A stretch of 64,000 bases of DNA from Flagellimonas pelagia (GCF_003584135.1 NZ_QXFI01000018.1:124001-188000); one strand, 5' to 3'; positions 1 through 9,638 are shown, numbered from the stretch's first letter. The notes: a model not told the origin generated them from the letters alone. Numbers and translations: made by a program.

Positions 1-333
1 AGTAAAGAGGTATTAAACGAGATTGACCTGGCATCCTACGTATCCACCGTTAGAGCCTCCGTCATTGCCTGTGGGATCATGTTCGAGCTTCCCATCGTAA
101 TCTATTTCTTGACCAAAGTGGGTCTGGTAACCCCGGAAATCTTGAAAAAGTACCGGAAGATTGCCTTGGTGGTGGTTTTAATTCTTTCGGCCATCATTAC
201 ACCTCCGGATATCACCAGTCAAATTGTAGTGGCTATCCCTGTGCTTATTTTATACCAAATCAGCATCTATATCTCCAGAATGGTGGTTAGAAGGGAAGAG
301 AAAAAAGAAAACGCGCGAAAAAATGCCAAATAA
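1..333 (+). CDS. tatC: Sec-independent protein translocase TatC, C-terminal part
   Basis: The reading frame is open from the first base, so only the last 110 codons are present. TatC is the multi-spanning inner-membrane receptor for twin-arginine signal peptides. The fragment keeps the conserved FELP motif (codons 28-31) with the family's conserved glutamate, followed by hydrophobic segments matching the last transmembrane helices and a basic cytoplasmic tail. Its end overlaps the next gene by 11 bases, which suggests coupled translation. A likely Tat substrate with an RR signal lies at the far end of the window (61827-63176). Confidence 0.93.
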   Translation, partial: SKEVLNEIDLASYVSTVRASVIACGIMFELPIVIYFLTKVGLVTPEILKKYRKIALVVVLILSAIITPPDITSQIVVAIPVLILYQISIYISRMVVRREEKKENARKNAK

Positions 334-673
334 AGTAGAAGAATTCAATGCCTATCGTTCCAAAATGAACGAAAAGCTGCTTGCAGACAACAATAAGTTG
401 ATCAAGCGTATCTTTAATCTTGACACCAATGCCTATATGGCCGGAGCCCTCGATGTAAAGACCAAGGAATTGTTGGGGTTGGTGGCTTCCGCAGTGCTTC
501 GGTGCGACGATTGCGTGAAATACCACTTGGAAAGTTCCAAAAAAGCCGGGGCCAACAAAGAAGAGGTCATGGAAACGTTGGGTATTGCCACTTTGGTAGG
601 TGGTACCATCGTGGTACCCCATTTGCGAAGGGCCTATGAATTTTGGGAAGATTTGGAAGCCAACGATGCTTAA
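323..673 (+). CDS. AhpD-like carboxymuconolactone decarboxylase family protein
   Basis: This 116-residue all-helical protein has a CxxC pair (C61, C64) followed by H68 in the pattern CDDCVKYH. That is the redox centre of AhpD-type proteins, which act in peroxide defence or thiol relay. The length fits the short single-domain family. Its ATG lies inside the end of tatC, so the two are probably co-translated. A role as a thiol oxidoreductase is inferred from the cysteine pair; the physiological partner is not visible in the sequence. Confidence 0.88.
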   Translation: MPNKVEEFNAYRSKMNEKLLADNNKLIKRIFNLDTNAYMAGALDVKTKELLGLVASAVLRCDDCVKYHLESSKKAGANKEEVMETLGIATLVGGTIVVPHLRRAYEFWEDLEANDA

Positions 674-712
674 AAAAATCCAAAAGACACCATCCCAGAA
701 AAAGAATATGTT

Positions 713-720
713 TAGTTTTG
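713..720 (+). promoter_or_regulatory. Bacteroidetes-type -7 box before lptB
   Basis: TAGTTTTG fits the TAnnTTTG consensus of the Bacteroidetes primary sigma factor and lies 10 bases before the lptB ATG. No TTG is seen at the proper -33 distance, so this is a one-box match. Confidence 0.4.
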
Positions 721-730
721 GCACGTTCTT

Positions 731-1471
731 ATGAAGCTACGCGCAGAAAATATCATGAAGGCCTACCGTGGCCGAAAAGTTGTTAGGGGTATTTCCTTGG
801 AAGTGAACCAAGGAGAAATCGTGGGTCTTTTGGGACCGAACGGGGCGGGTAAGACCACTTCGTTCTATATGATCGTAGGGCTCATCAAACCCAATGGCGG
901 CAACATTTACCTTGACAGCACCGATATTACCAGTTTTCCGATGTACAAACGGGCGCAACACGGCATCGGTTATTTGGCACAGGAAGCTTCGGTATTCCGA
1001 AAACTGAGCATTGAGAAAAATATTCTAAGTGTACTGCAGCTGACCAAGTTGAGCAAAAAGGAGCAGCACATGAAAATGGAATCGCTCATTGATGAATTTG
1101 GTTTGGGGCATATCCGTAAAAACCGAGGGGACCTACTTTCAGGAGGTGAACGTCGCCGAACGGAAATTGCAAGGGCCTTGGCCACGGATCCAAAGTTTAT
1201 TTTGTTGGACGAACCCTTTGCCGGGGTAGACCCTGTTGCGGTGGAGGATATTCAACGTATTGTGGCACAATTGAAGAACAAGAACATCGGCATTTTAATC
1301 ACCGACCACAATGTTCAGGAAACCTTGGCCATCACGGAACGTTCTTACCTGATGTTCGAAGGAGGCATCCTAAAGGCTGGTATTCCCGAAGAATTGGCGG
1401 TGGACGAAATGGTTCGTAAGGTATATCTGGGCCAAAACTTCGAGCTACGGAAAAAGAAGCTTGATTTTTAG
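731..1471 (+). CDS. lptB: LPS export ABC transporter ATP-binding protein LptB
   Basis: LptB is the cytoplasmic ATPase of the LptB2FG complex, which pulls lipopolysaccharide out of the inner membrane toward the Lpt bridge. The 246-residue protein has Walker A GPNGAGKT (35-42), a Q-loop near Q84, the signature LSGGE (136-140), Walker B FILLDEP (157-162) and the H-loop histidine H193. The sequence [15 protein letters not shown] is characteristic of LptB rather than of other ABC ATPases. Length is normal. The stop overlaps the end of the convergent downstream gene by 4 bases. Confidence 0.96.
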   Translation: MKLRAENIMKAYRGRKVVRGISLEVNQGEIVGLLGPNGAGKTTSFYMIVGLIKPNGGNIYLDSTDITSFPMYKRAQHGIGYLAQEASVFRKLSIEKNILSVLQLTKLSKKEQHMKMESLIDEFGLGHIRKNRGDLLSGGERRRTEIARALATDPKFILLDEPFAGVDPVAVEDIQRIVAQLKNKNIGILITDHNVQETLAITERSYLMFEGGILKAGIPEELAVDEMVRKVYLGQNFELRKKKLDF

Positions 1472-3906
1472 TCGGATTTAGCTGCATTCAATATTTTAAT
1501 ATCAGAATATAGATTTCCGTCCTCTCCCATTCCTTCAATCACAAGTTTTAATTTGTCATAACCGTAATTTGGAATTTTAAACTTATAGTTGTTATTCCCG
1601 TCTATCCATATTAATGGTTCCCAATGGATTAACCCAAAATTTTCAAATGCCGAATCCGTAAATGACTTAAAATTAGGGCTATAAAACTCCTTTTGTTTCT
1701 CGAAGCCCTTGTCCACCTTAAATGTAAAGGATTTTCCGGATATGAAATCTTGACCAGGCGTCAGATTTAACTCTTCGCTACGTCTCGAAAAAATGTATAC
1801 CGTTTCCTTATGCCCTGCTTTTGTTCCCATATACCTGGATAACCTATCCACATAAAAACTCTCTACCTGTGTTAAGGGCATATTGTAAAACACATCCAAA
1901 TTAGGTTGTAACACATCATCTAAGAACATATTAACACCTCCGCCCCGGCGTGATTTTATTCTGAACCTACTAATAAATTCATTGCTACCACCATCATAAG
2001 CCTGCAAATCCTCCCGTATCTCATAGCCTTTAGAGCGCAACAAATCCGCAACAGTACCAAACGTTGAGGCCAATTCTTTATCAACAACCGTAATTTTATT
2101 AGCCAAATATCTGGGAACCTGTAAATTATTTCGTGCATCTTTCTCCATTTTACTTTGCTCCGTAACGATAACATTATCCAGGGCAATGATTTTTTCGTCG
2201 GTACTTAATTCCGGTAGTTCAAAATCATCATCACCTCCATCTATACTACTGCTTCCCCTATTAAAAATGTTGACTTTTTCGTAACCGGAAATATCAATTT
2301 CATCCTTAAGAAAATAGTTGTTTGACAAACGGGCATACATATTCAACTTGGATAATTTTCCACGGCTATCTTTCTTGGAAAAGAAGATACTTTCCCCGAT
2401 AATTGGATAAAAATTGGTAACCAAAAATTTATCTTGCTCAGGTGATAGGTGTATTTCTGTTGGCTCATGCACAATGGATTTATGAATCAAAATACTTTCC
2501 CTATTCAACTTTTCATTTAAAAAACCATAGAGGTTCAATCCATCTACCGGTTTATAGGCTGTTTGGAATTTCCCGTTTACTATCTCATGCCAATTGTATC
2601 TACTCCAACCCTGAGTCAGCAAAAGCAGATCCATCTCGTATTTTTTTTTATTATCGGTATTTGTAAAATAATAGTCAACATTTTGGATATCGCCTTTCAC
2701 ATATGATCTAAGATAAAATTGCTCATAAATATTGTCATTCCCATGATATGCCATTGTATTCTTGGGCAAAACAGAAACACTTAGCCCCATTGGTTGAGCA
2801 ACTTTGGCAGTCAACACTATTTCCAAAGAGTCGTTTGATCGTGTAGCGTAATCCACATAGGTTTCAATTCTATTTTCCCCTATCCCTTTCCATACAAAGA
2901 ATTGTCTCTCTTCTATGGGGTTGTCCTTTTCATCAAATAAGGTCAGGATATTTACGCCTGCCATCAATTTAGACTTATCAAAATAAGTAGTATAACTTTT
3001 GGAGTTTTTTGACAATAAGACTGGTTCGGAAATGACTTCCCCATCTTTGTGTAAAACCAAATTTGTCTTTATATCCCCTTCCTCCAGTGCTAAATCATTG
3101 GCTTGTACTTGCACCAAAACCTCTTCTTTGTATGGATTGTCGTATACATTTAGGTTAACGCCTTTGGGATAAGCTTTAGGTATTTTAATACTCACTTCTT
3201 CTCCGGAAGGTATTTTTACTTTGGCGAAATAACTAATATCTGATTTCGGTACTATCTCAAATTTCCCCAGGCCTAGGGTATTGGTTTCCATCAATGCAAG
3301 TTGCTCCCCTCGCTCATCAACAATCTTAATATTTTTCAATTGTAAAGGCATGTTCATATGATCGAGGATCTTTACTCCTACAATATTCTTTATACCCGAT
3401 ACTAGATTCCCTCCCTCCGGTAGAAACTGGAAATCTAAATTTTTCAAATTTTGGGGTTTTTCCGCAGCTTGAAAGTCTGATTTAACCTCCCAAACTTCCT
3501 TTAAAAATGAATTTCCATCATCAAAGTTTCGCATCCAGTTGGTTTTTGCTTTCAAAAAATAACGCCCATGGGAAAAAGTTGAATCAATCTTTACACTTCC
3601 TTTAAAATAGCCTTCGTTCAAATAATAAAGTTGTTCTTTTTTTAAGATACCTAAACTGTCATATATGCCCACATTTATTGTTTTGGAAATTTTTGATGGT
3701 CGGGCATTTTTCTGGTCATACAAATAACCTTTGAACCAAATTTCTTCCTCTGGAAGAAATACATCCTTACTAACATGTAGGTACACAATTTCTCTAGGTT
3801 CCTCAAAATATTTGCGGTATCTCCCTACAATTTGATTTTGAGCTTTAAGGATATTGATGACAAGAAGGAACGATAAGGCACATAATAATGGTTTGTGTTT
3901 GAGCAT
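1468..3906 (-). CDS. Large secreted protein with MG2-like and orphan TonB-plug-like regions
   Basis: I chose the ATG at 3906 because it begins a clean signal peptide ([16 protein letters not shown], cleavage after LKAQ); upstream in-frame codons are hydrophobic noise. The 812-residue protein opens with an extended beta-rich segment ([23 protein letters not shown] style) resembling macroglobulin MG2 domains seen in Bacteroidetes surface proteins. Near residues 620-735 it has a stretch resembling a TonB receptor plug ([13 protein letters not shown], then FLDDV), but no beta-barrel follows. Base composition is AT-rich compared with its neighbours. Precise function is unknown; a surface or periplasmic role is inferred. 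It stands alone, convergent to lptB. Confidence 0.75.
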   Translation of the reverse strand: MLKHKPLLCALSFLLVINILKAQNQIVGRYRKYFEEPREIVYLHVSKDVFLPEEEIWFKGYLYDQKNARPSKISKTINVGIYDSLGILKKEQLYYLNEGYFKGSVKIDSTFSHGRYFLKAKTNWMRNFDDGNSFLKEVWEVKSDFQAAEKPQNLKNLDFQFLPEGGNLVSGIKNIVGVKILDHMNMPLQLKNIKIVDERGEQLALMETNTLGLGKFEIVPKSDISYFAKVKIPSGEEVSIKIPKAYPKGVNLNVYDNPYKEEVLVQVQANDLALEEGDIKTNLVLHKDGEVISEPVLLSKNSKSYTTYFDKSKLMAGVNILTLFDEKDNPIEERQFFVWKGIGENRIETYVDYATRSNDSLEIVLTAKVAQPMGLSVSVLPKNTMAYHGNDNIYEQFYLRSYVKGDIQNVDYYFTNTDNKKKYEMDLLLLTQGWSRYNWHEIVNGKFQTAYKPVDGLNLYGFLNEKLNRESILIHKSIVHEPTEIHLSPEQDKFLVTNFYPIIGESIFFSKKDSRGKLSKLNMYARLSNNYFLKDEIDISGYEKVNIFNRGSSSIDGGDDDFELPELSTDEKIIALDNVIVTEQSKMEKDARNNLQVPRYLANKITVVDKELASTFGTVADLLRSKGYEIREDLQAYDGGSNEFISRFRIKSRRGGGVNMFLDDVLQPNLDVFYNMPLTQVESFYVDRLSRYMGTKAGHKETVYIFSRRSEELNLTPGQDFISGKSFTFKVDKGFEKQKEFYSPNFKSFTDSAFENFGLIHWEPLIWIDGNNNYKFKIPNYGYDKLKLVIEGMGEDGNLYSDIKILNAAKSD

Positions 3907-4341
3907 TATAAATAATTTAATTGTTTCGGAAAGAAAACAGACCAATTCATATACCTTTAAAAATACATAAATAAACCCAGTATACATTTTCTTGTCCTTT
4001 GCTTTATGTCATGTTGAAGCAATTTCAACACCACACATTCTCTCAAAGAAACTAGTTCAAAATGCAACGGGACTAAATGGCACCAAAGCTTCAAAGCAGC
4101 GCACTAAGAGTCCATAAAAAGAAAAAGTGGGAGTCATAGCCTACATCTCTTTTTAAACCGGCTTGATGTGGAAACGATCAGCGCATTCGACCAACTTCAT
4201 TTTACTTTCCGGAGGGGTAACAGTACTGCCATATTTCCCATATTAACTCCAAACCATCCAGGAAAGCTGACAGGGAATAGACAACACCTCTCTATCCTGT
4301 AAAAATGTCTAACCCCACTGGAACTGCCTATCTAATTTAAT
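3907..4341. other. Non-coding gap, 435 bases
   Basis: The gap separates two minus-strand genes. I find no convincing open reading frame, tRNA fold, strong terminator or TAnnTTTG box on either strand. It presumably contains the promoter of the secreted-protein gene that begins at 3906. Confidence 0.5.
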
Positions 4342-5070
4342 TTAAGCCGCTCTTCCTCCTCCATCGATCAATGACATCAAAATATAGGCTAAGATAATAA
4401 TAGGTATCGCCAAAAACTTCAGGGTCAATAACATGATCAAACTTCCAATCAAAAAAAGGTAGCGTATGCCGTTGTCCTTAAAACTCCAATTTTTGAATTT
4501 GAGGGCGAAAAGTTCTATGGGTGAATTCAACAAGTAAGCGCTTAAAATCGTTAACCCGATCAAAAACCAAGGATTGAGGATGATGCCGTTCAATACTTCG
4601 TTGTTATGGTACATCAAAATAAGGGGCAAGGAAATGATCAACAGTGTATTGGCAGGAGTAGGCAAGCCCACGAAAGAAGAAACCTGGTTCTCATCCACAT
4701 TGAATTTGGCCAACCGATAAGCGGAAGCCAGTGTAATCACAAAACCTAAAAAGGGCATGACGGACAATTCAATATCATGTCCAAAGCCAAGGTTCCACCC
4801 TCCCCTTTCAGCCATGTTCAGCAATTGGTACATGAATATTCCGGGGACCAACCCGCTGGTGATCACATCGGCAAGGGAGTCCAATTGCACCCCAACTTCG
4901 CTCTGAACATTTAGGGCCCGTGCGGCCAATCCGTCAAAAAAGTCAAAAAATATTCCAATGAACACAAACAACGCAGCCCACTCCAGATGGTTAAACACGG
5001 CAAAAACTGTGGCAATGCAACCACTCAAAACATTCAAAAGCGTTAAAAAGTTGGGAATATAGGACTTCAT
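4342..5070 (-). CDS. pssA: CDP-diacylglycerol--serine O-phosphatidyltransferase
   Basis: This inner-membrane enzyme joins CDP-diacylglycerol and serine to give phosphatidylserine, the precursor of phosphatidylethanolamine. The CDP-alcohol phosphotransferase signature is complete (DG, then AR, then G and two spaced Asp, near residues 47-69: DGLAAR ... GVQLDSLAD). Several hydrophobic helices follow. The start at 5070 (MKSYIPNFLTLLN) fits the family better than an ATG-like codon 12 residues upstream. Length is about 242 residues, normal for the short PssA type. It is divergent from the DUF4105 gene, with about 100 bases between the chosen starts. Confidence 0.93.
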   Translation of the reverse strand: MKSYIPNFLTLLNVLSGCIATVFAVFNHLEWAALFVFIGIFFDFFDGLAARALNVQSEVGVQLDSLADVITSGLVPGIFMYQLLNMAERGGWNLGFGHDIELSVMPFLGFVITLASAYRLAKFNVDENQVSSFVGLPTPANTLLIISLPLILMYHNNEVLNGIILNPWFLIGLTILSAYLLNSPIELFALKFKNWSFKDNGIRYLFLIGSLIMLLTLKFLAIPIIILAYILMSLIDGGGRAA

Positions 5071-5171
5071 AGGTATTGATTTCCGTAAAAATAAGGGAAA
5101 AAACAAACTGTTACGGAATCCTATTTCAAGGAGCCGTATTTATTCTGATATTTGCGCTGATGAAATTTGGA

Positions 5172-6341
5172 ATGAAACCAAAATCCCTATTACTTATCTT
5201 GTCTCTTTTGGTCGGGAAAACGATGTTTTCCCAAGTACCCGAACTTTCTGAAAAATCCCAGATAAGTTTATTGACCTGTGCCGCCGGCGATGAGGTATAC
5301 ACCGCTTTCGGGCATAGTGCCTTCCGTGTGCAGGATTCCGTTTTAGGTATTGATGTGGTATACAACTACGGAACTTTCGACTTCAAAAAACCCAATTTCT
5401 ATCTCAATTTTGCCAAGGGACGTTTGATCTATTCCCTTTCTAGGAGCACTTTTGATGATTTTTTGTTTTCTTATGAATTGGAGAAAAGATGGATCAAAGA
5501 ACAGATTCTGGACCTTAGCCTAGAGCAGCGCAACCAAATGTTCCAATTTTTTGAGAACAATTACCTGCCACAGAACAGGGACTACCTCTACGACCCGCTA
5601 CTGAACAATTGTTCCAGCATTACGGGCACCATTTTAAAGAACCAGTTTGGGGATAAAGTTGTTTTTGATGGCTCTTATCTGGAGAAACAGTATACCTTCA
5701 GGCAATTGGTGAGGCAATTTCTAAAAGTAAATTCATGGTCCATGTTCGGCATTGACTTGGCATTTGGGTCCCCCGTAGATCGAAAAGCAACCGTACAAGA
5801 ACATATGTTCATGCCCTATTACGCCATGGAACAGATAAGGCATACCACGTTGGACAGGAAGCCCCTTTTAAAAAGGGAACGTACCATTTTGGATTATAGT
5901 GAACACCTCAACCAAACCTTTTTCCCTTTGACCCCCTTATTCTGGTTTATCCTGTTGTTGGCATTCACGGGAATCATCACCTATTTTGATTATCGCCACC
6001 AAACACGCAGCAGATGGTTGGATTTTTCACTGATGTTGATCACCGGACTGGCCGGAACGGTCTTGTTCCTCCTTTGGGTGGCCACGGACCATACCTCCAC
6101 ACCCAGAAACTTCAATGTGCTTTGGGCTTTCCCTTTGAATGCTTTTGTGGCCTTCATTTTTGCCTTTCAGGACAAACTGCCCCAATGGTCAACCAAATAT
6201 CTTTGGACCGCTTTGGGGTTGATAGGATTGATGCTTTTGCTTTGGATATTTAAAGTGCAGATTTTTTCGCCCGTACTGATTCCCTTACTTTTGACCCTGG
6301 CCATCCGATACGTATATCTTATTCGGTATTCCAAGTTGTAA
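5172..6341 (+). CDS. DUF4105 (Lnb-like N-terminal domain) membrane protein
   Basis: The chosen start at 5172 gives a signal peptide (MKPKSLLLILSLL, ending near MFSQ); an in-frame ATG at 5160 is also possible. The exported N-terminal half has the DUF4105 hallmarks FGHSAFRV and NNCSS, which place it in a papain-like/NlpC-like putative hydrolase family. The C-terminal third has about five hydrophobic helices. The architecture, an outward-facing putative hydrolase plus a membrane domain, is widespread in Bacteroidetes. The substrate is unknown. The ABC-F gene follows 22 bases later. Confidence 0.82.
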   Translation: MKPKSLLLILSLLVGKTMFSQVPELSEKSQISLLTCAAGDEVYTAFGHSAFRVQDSVLGIDVVYNYGTFDFKKPNFYLNFAKGRLIYSLSRSTFDDFLFSYELEKRWIKEQILDLSLEQRNQMFQFFENNYLPQNRDYLYDPLLNNCSSITGTILKNQFGDKVVFDGSYLEKQYTFRQLVRQFLKVNSWSMFGIDLAFGSPVDRKATVQEHMFMPYYAMEQIRHTTLDRKPLLKRERTILDYSEHLNQTFFPLTPLFWFILLLAFTGIITYFDYRHQTRSRWLDFSLMLITGLAGTVLFLLWVATDHTSTPRNFNVLWAFPLNAFVAFIFAFQDKLPQWSTKYLWTALGLIGLMLLLWIFKVQIFSPVLIPLLLTLAIRYVYLIRYSKL

Positions 6342-6363
6342 GCTTGATGATTTTGCAGCATCC

Positions 6364-8235
6364 ATGAATTTATTGACGGTAGAAAACATATCGAAATCCT
6401 ATGGGGAACTGGTCCTGTTCTCCGACATTTCTTTTGGCATCAACAAAGACCAAAAAATTGCGCTCATCGCCAAAAATGGGAGCGGCAAGACATCTATATT
6501 GAACATCATGTCGGGCAAGGATACTTCCGAAACAGGTCAAGTGAATATTAGAAAAGGTATCAAGATATCCTTTTTGGAACAAGAACCCTATTTGGACCCC
6601 AACTTGACCGTAGAAGAAACCATTTTCGCCACCGACAATGAGGTTTTAAAGATTATTGCAGCCTACGAAAAAGCGGTAGAAAATCCAGAAGACTCCGTAC
6701 GATATCAAAAGGCGTTTGAAGCCATGGAGCGCCACCAAGCCTGGGATTTCGAGACCCAGTACAAGCAAATCCTTTTCAAACTACAACTGACCCAACTCGA
6801 TGCCAAGGTTTCCACGTTATCGGGAGGTCAAAAAAAACGATTGGCATTGGCCAATGCGCTGCTCAACAAGCCGGACCTGCTTATTTTGGACGAGCCCACC
6901 AACCACTTGGACCTGGAAATGATCGAGTGGCTCGAAGCTTATTTCGCCAAAGAGAACATCACGCTTTTCATGGTCACCCACGACCGCTATTTTCTGGACC
7001 GCGTCTGCAACGAAATCATAGAATTGGACAACAACCAACTCTACACCTACAAGGGCAATTATTCCTATTACCTGAATGAGAAAGAGGGCCGCATGGAGCG
7101 GGAGGCCGTGGAACAACAGAAGTCCAAAATGCTCTACAAAAAGGAATTGGAATGGATCAGAAGGCAGCCCAAGGCCAGGACCACCAAATCCAAGTCCCGG
7201 ATTGACGATTTCAATGAGATCAAGCAAAGGGCCCATCAACGTAGAAAGGAGCACGAAGTGCAATTGGAACTCAACATGGAGCGCTTGGGCAGCAAGATTT
7301 TGGAATTGCACAATATCTCCAAGTCTTATGGGGACAAAGTAATCTTGAACAAGTTCGATTACAACTTCACCAAAGGTGAACGGGTAGGTATCATTGGACA
7401 GAACGGTACCGGAAAATCCACTTTTTTGAACATCATCACCCAACAGGAACATGTGGATGGCGGAAAGGTTGTGGTGGGCGATACCCTAAAATTTGGCTAC
7501 TACACCCAAAAAGGGATTCCGGACAAGGAAGGCCAAAAGGTCATTGATGTGATCCGAGAGTTCGGGGACTACATTCCCCTGAAAAAAGGAAGGCAGATTT
7601 CTGCCCAACAGCTTTTGGAACGTTTTCTCTTCGACAGAAAAAAACAGTACGACTTTGTCGAAAAATTGAGTGGAGGGGAACGCAAACGACTTTATTTGTG
7701 TACGGTACTTATCCAAAACCCCAATTTTTTGATCTTGGATGAGCCCACCAACGACCTTGACATTGTGACCCTCAATGTTTTGGAAAACTTTCTGTTGGAT
7801 TTTCCGGGCTGCTTGATCGTGGTATCGCACGACCGTTATTTTATGGACAAGATCGTGGATCACCTATTCGTCTTCAAGGGAAATGGGATTATCGAAGATT
7901 TTCCGGGCAACTATACCGATTACCGGGTGTACGAGAGCAGCAAGGTGGAAGAGGAAAGGGAAAACAAGTCCACCGTTGTGGAGAAACAGGAAAAAAACTG
8001 GAGGGACACCAGTGGGGGTAAACTTTCGTACAATGAGCAAAAAGAATACAAGCAATTGGAAAAGGACATCCAAAAGCTTGAGGAGCAAAAAGAGACGCTA
8101 CAGAACCGATTTACCGATCCTGACTTAACAGGTGATCAGATCAATCAATTGTCCGTGGAACTCAAGGAAGTTTCGGATGCCATCGAGACCAAAACGGAGC
8201 GCTGGTTTGAGCTTTCCTCAATTCTTGAAGGATAA
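6364..8235 (+). CDS. ABC-F family ATPase (Uup-like)
   Basis: The 623-residue protein has two ABC ATPase domains and no membrane domain, which defines ABC-F factors that act on ribosomes. Domain 1 has Walker A KNGSGKTS, signature LSGGQKKR and Walker B LLILDEPTNHLD. Domain 2 has GQNGTGKST, LSGGERKR and FLILDEPTNDLD. Between them lies the charged linker typical of ABC-F proteins, and the C-terminus (about 540-620) is a coiled coil as in Uup. Uup-type proteins are linked to translation and to precise transposon excision. The next gene starts 2 bases after the stop. Confidence 0.92.
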   Translation: MNLLTVENISKSYGELVLFSDISFGINKDQKIALIAKNGSGKTSILNIMSGKDTSETGQVNIRKGIKISFLEQEPYLDPNLTVEETIFATDNEVLKIIAAYEKAVENPEDSVRYQKAFEAMERHQAWDFETQYKQILFKLQLTQLDAKVSTLSGGQKKRLALANALLNKPDLLILDEPTNHLDLEMIEWLEAYFAKENITLFMVTHDRYFLDRVCNEIIELDNNQLYTYKGNYSYYLNEKEGRMEREAVEQQKSKMLYKKELEWIRRQPKARTTKSKSRIDDFNEIKQRAHQRRKEHEVQLELNMERLGSKILELHNISKSYGDKVILNKFDYNFTKGERVGIIGQNGTGKSTFLNIITQQEHVDGGKVVVGDTLKFGYYTQKGIPDKEGQKVIDVIREFGDYIPLKKGRQISAQQLLERFLFDRKKQYDFVEKLSGGERKRLYLCTVLIQNPNFLILDEPTNDLDIVTLNVLENFLLDFPGCLIVVSHDRYFMDKIVDHLFVFKGNGIIEDFPGNYTDYRVYESSKVEEERENKSTVVEKQEKNWRDTSGGKLSYNEQKEYKQLEKDIQKLEEQKETLQNRFTDPDLTGDQINQLSVELKEVSDAIETKTERWFELSSILEG

Positions 8236-8237
8236 TC

Positions 8238-8735
8238 ATGTGGTTCAGGATCGCTTCGTATCTTCAATTCCTGCTTAAATCCACCAACGAACACGGGGTG
8301 CATTCGCCCTTCGTCTTCAATTTTGTAACAAAATGCCTTTACAATAAGAAGACGTACCATAAGGACAAAAGCATCAATGTTTTGCTTAAGAGCATCAAAT
8401 ATTTCAACGTTCAGCATGCCATCATCCAAGATTCAGGAATCAGCAAACTAGTGGCAGAAAGATTTCCAAAGGTTCAATTTGCACAACAAATGTTGGATAT
8501 GCTCTTTCTTAATTCACTAAACCCTTCCGAATTCAATACGCTACTCGATGAAGGTAGACTTCATAATGACAGTTTGCTGATAATTGACAACATCTACTTT
8601 GACAAAAAAAAATTGGAAGAGTGGAACCACCTTATTGCTAGACCTGAAATTACGGTCAGCATGGACCTGTATCATTGTGGTATCCTCTTTATCCGCAGGG
8701 AACAGGTAAAGGAGCATTTCACCATTCGGATTTAA
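8238..8735 (+). CDS. Degenerate methyltransferase-like protein, shortened
   Basis: The first 30 residues (STNEHGVHSPFVFNFVTKC) and the last 20 (CGILFIRREQVKEHFTIRI) match, from memory, the ends of a flavobacterial SAM-dependent methyltransferase family that is usually about 240 residues. Here the protein has only 165 residues, and the expected SAM-binding ELGTS-type motif is replaced by AIIQDSGIS. The acidic motif after strand 4 survives as LIIDNIYF. It is therefore probably a pseudoenzyme or a relic that still has an open frame. It follows the ABC-F stop by 2 bases, so it is co-transcribed with it. Confidence 0.65.
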   Translation: MWFRIASYLQFLLKSTNEHGVHSPFVFNFVTKCLYNKKTYHKDKSINVLLKSIKYFNVQHAIIQDSGISKLVAERFPKVQFAQQMLDMLFLNSLNPSEFNTLLDEGRLHNDSLLIIDNIYFDKKKLEEWNHLIARPEITVSMDLYHCGILFIRREQVKEHFTIRI

Positions 8736-8751
8736 TGCAGTAATTTTAGGT

Positions 8752-8907
8752 ATGGAAAATGTTGCAACAGACAATACGATTTGGTACGTACTCGGCGTAT
8801 TGGGGCTTATTTATTTGGTGATTTTAACCAGAAACAAAAGAGCCACCAAACGAAGGAAGTCGCGCAGGTTCATGGAAGGAAAGCGAAGGCGGGACAATGA
8901 ACAGTGA
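8752..8907 (+). CDS. Small one-pass membrane protein with basic tail, 51 aa
   Basis: This short gene begins 16 bases after the methyltransferase-like gene. It encodes an N-terminal polar stretch, one hydrophobic helix (WYVLGVLGLIYLVIL, residues 11-25) and a strongly basic cytoplasmic tail with RRKSRRFMEGKRRR. Tails of this kind recur in small flavobacterial membrane proteins I recall, which supports it being real. The frame runs cleanly from ATG to TGA. Function is unknown; the basic tail suggests contact with nucleic acid or acidic lipid, which is only a guess. Confidence 0.6.
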   Translation: MENVATDNTIWYVLGVLGLIYLVILTRNKRATKRRKSRRFMEGKRRRDNEQ

Positions 8908-8922
8908 ACAATGGACGATTAC

Positions 8923-8993
8923 CAATTTACAATGAGCAATTGACAGTACACATACCGATCAGACAACAACTGTTAATTGATTATTGTTTATTG
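8923..8993. repeat. Imperfect inverted repeat, 25-base arms
   Basis: The arm at 8923-8947 is complementary to 8969-8993 at 20 of 25 positions, around a loop of 21 bases. Nineteen bases of the left arm (caatttacaatgagcaatt) recur exactly at 60452-60470. The element fills the space between the 51-aa gene and the cobalamin adenosyltransferase gene. Confidence 0.65.
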
Positions 8994-9012
8994 AACATTG
9001 ATAATTGAAAAA

Positions 9013-9570
9013 ATGAAAATATACACCAAGACAGGCGATAAAGGCACCACGGCACTTTTTACAGGCCGCAGGGTTCCCAAGCACCATATCCGTATAGAAA
9101 GTTACGGCACCATTGATGAACTCAATTCGCATTTGGGGCTGCTCCGCGATCAGCAAATGGATTCCCATTCCAAAGAAATATTGGTATTGATCCAAGAAAA
9201 GCTCTTCACTGTGGGATCCATATTGGCCACGGAACCTGAAAGGGACAAACGTTTAAAAATTCCGCGAATTAACCAGGAAGATATTGCCCTTTTGGAACAG
9301 GAAATGGACCAAATGAACGAAAACCTTCCTGAAATGACACATTTTATCCTTCCCGGAGGCCACACGACCGTGTCATACTGTCATATTGCCAGAACGGTTT
9401 GCCGTAGGGCGGAACGCATGATCTCCTACTTGCACGAGAACGAACCTGTTCCGGAGACCTTGCTTTCCTATATGAATCGCCTATCCGATTACCTTTTTGT
9501 ATTGGCACGAAAATTGTCCAAAGATGCAAACGCCGATGAAATCAAGTGGATTCCGGAGAAATTGGACTGA
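9013..9570 (+). CDS. ATP:cob(I)alamin adenosyltransferase, PduO type
   Basis: This cytoplasmic enzyme transfers the adenosyl group of ATP to cob(I)alamin, making the coenzyme B12 used by methylmalonyl-CoA mutase. The PduO-type motifs are present: TKTGDKGTT at the N-terminus, GTIDELNSHLG near residue 38 and CRRAERM near 134. The ATG at 9013 starts directly before the conserved IYTKTGDKG; an upstream in-frame start would add only five unconserved residues. The 185-residue length is normal. The neighbours are not B12 genes, but meaB lies at 19731. Confidence 0.94.
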   Translation: MKIYTKTGDKGTTALFTGRRVPKHHIRIESYGTIDELNSHLGLLRDQQMDSHSKEILVLIQEKLFTVGSILATEPERDKRLKIPRINQEDIALLEQEMDQMNENLPEMTHFILPGGHTTVSYCHIARTVCRRAERMISYLHENEPVPETLLSYMNRLSDYLFVLARKLSKDANADEIKWIPEKLD

Positions 9571-9638
9571 TAAAATCGTTTTTTTGACCACTAAGTTTTG
9601 CCAACAATAAAATAATTTTTAAATAATCCAGTTTTTAC

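Noticed and set aside
287..724. 145-codon minus-strand frame opposite the AhpD-like gene
   Set aside because: The plus-strand gene has the CxxC-x3-H motif and overlaps tatC in operon style; the reverse frame has no features.
3907..4341. Decayed gene or RNA in the 435-base gap
   Set aside because: All frames are short and broken, no family motif is readable and no tRNA or stable stem is seen.
6817..7452. 211-codon minus-strand frame inside the ABC-F gene
   Set aside because: It lies fully within a gene with intact Walker and signature motifs; its own translation has no family features.
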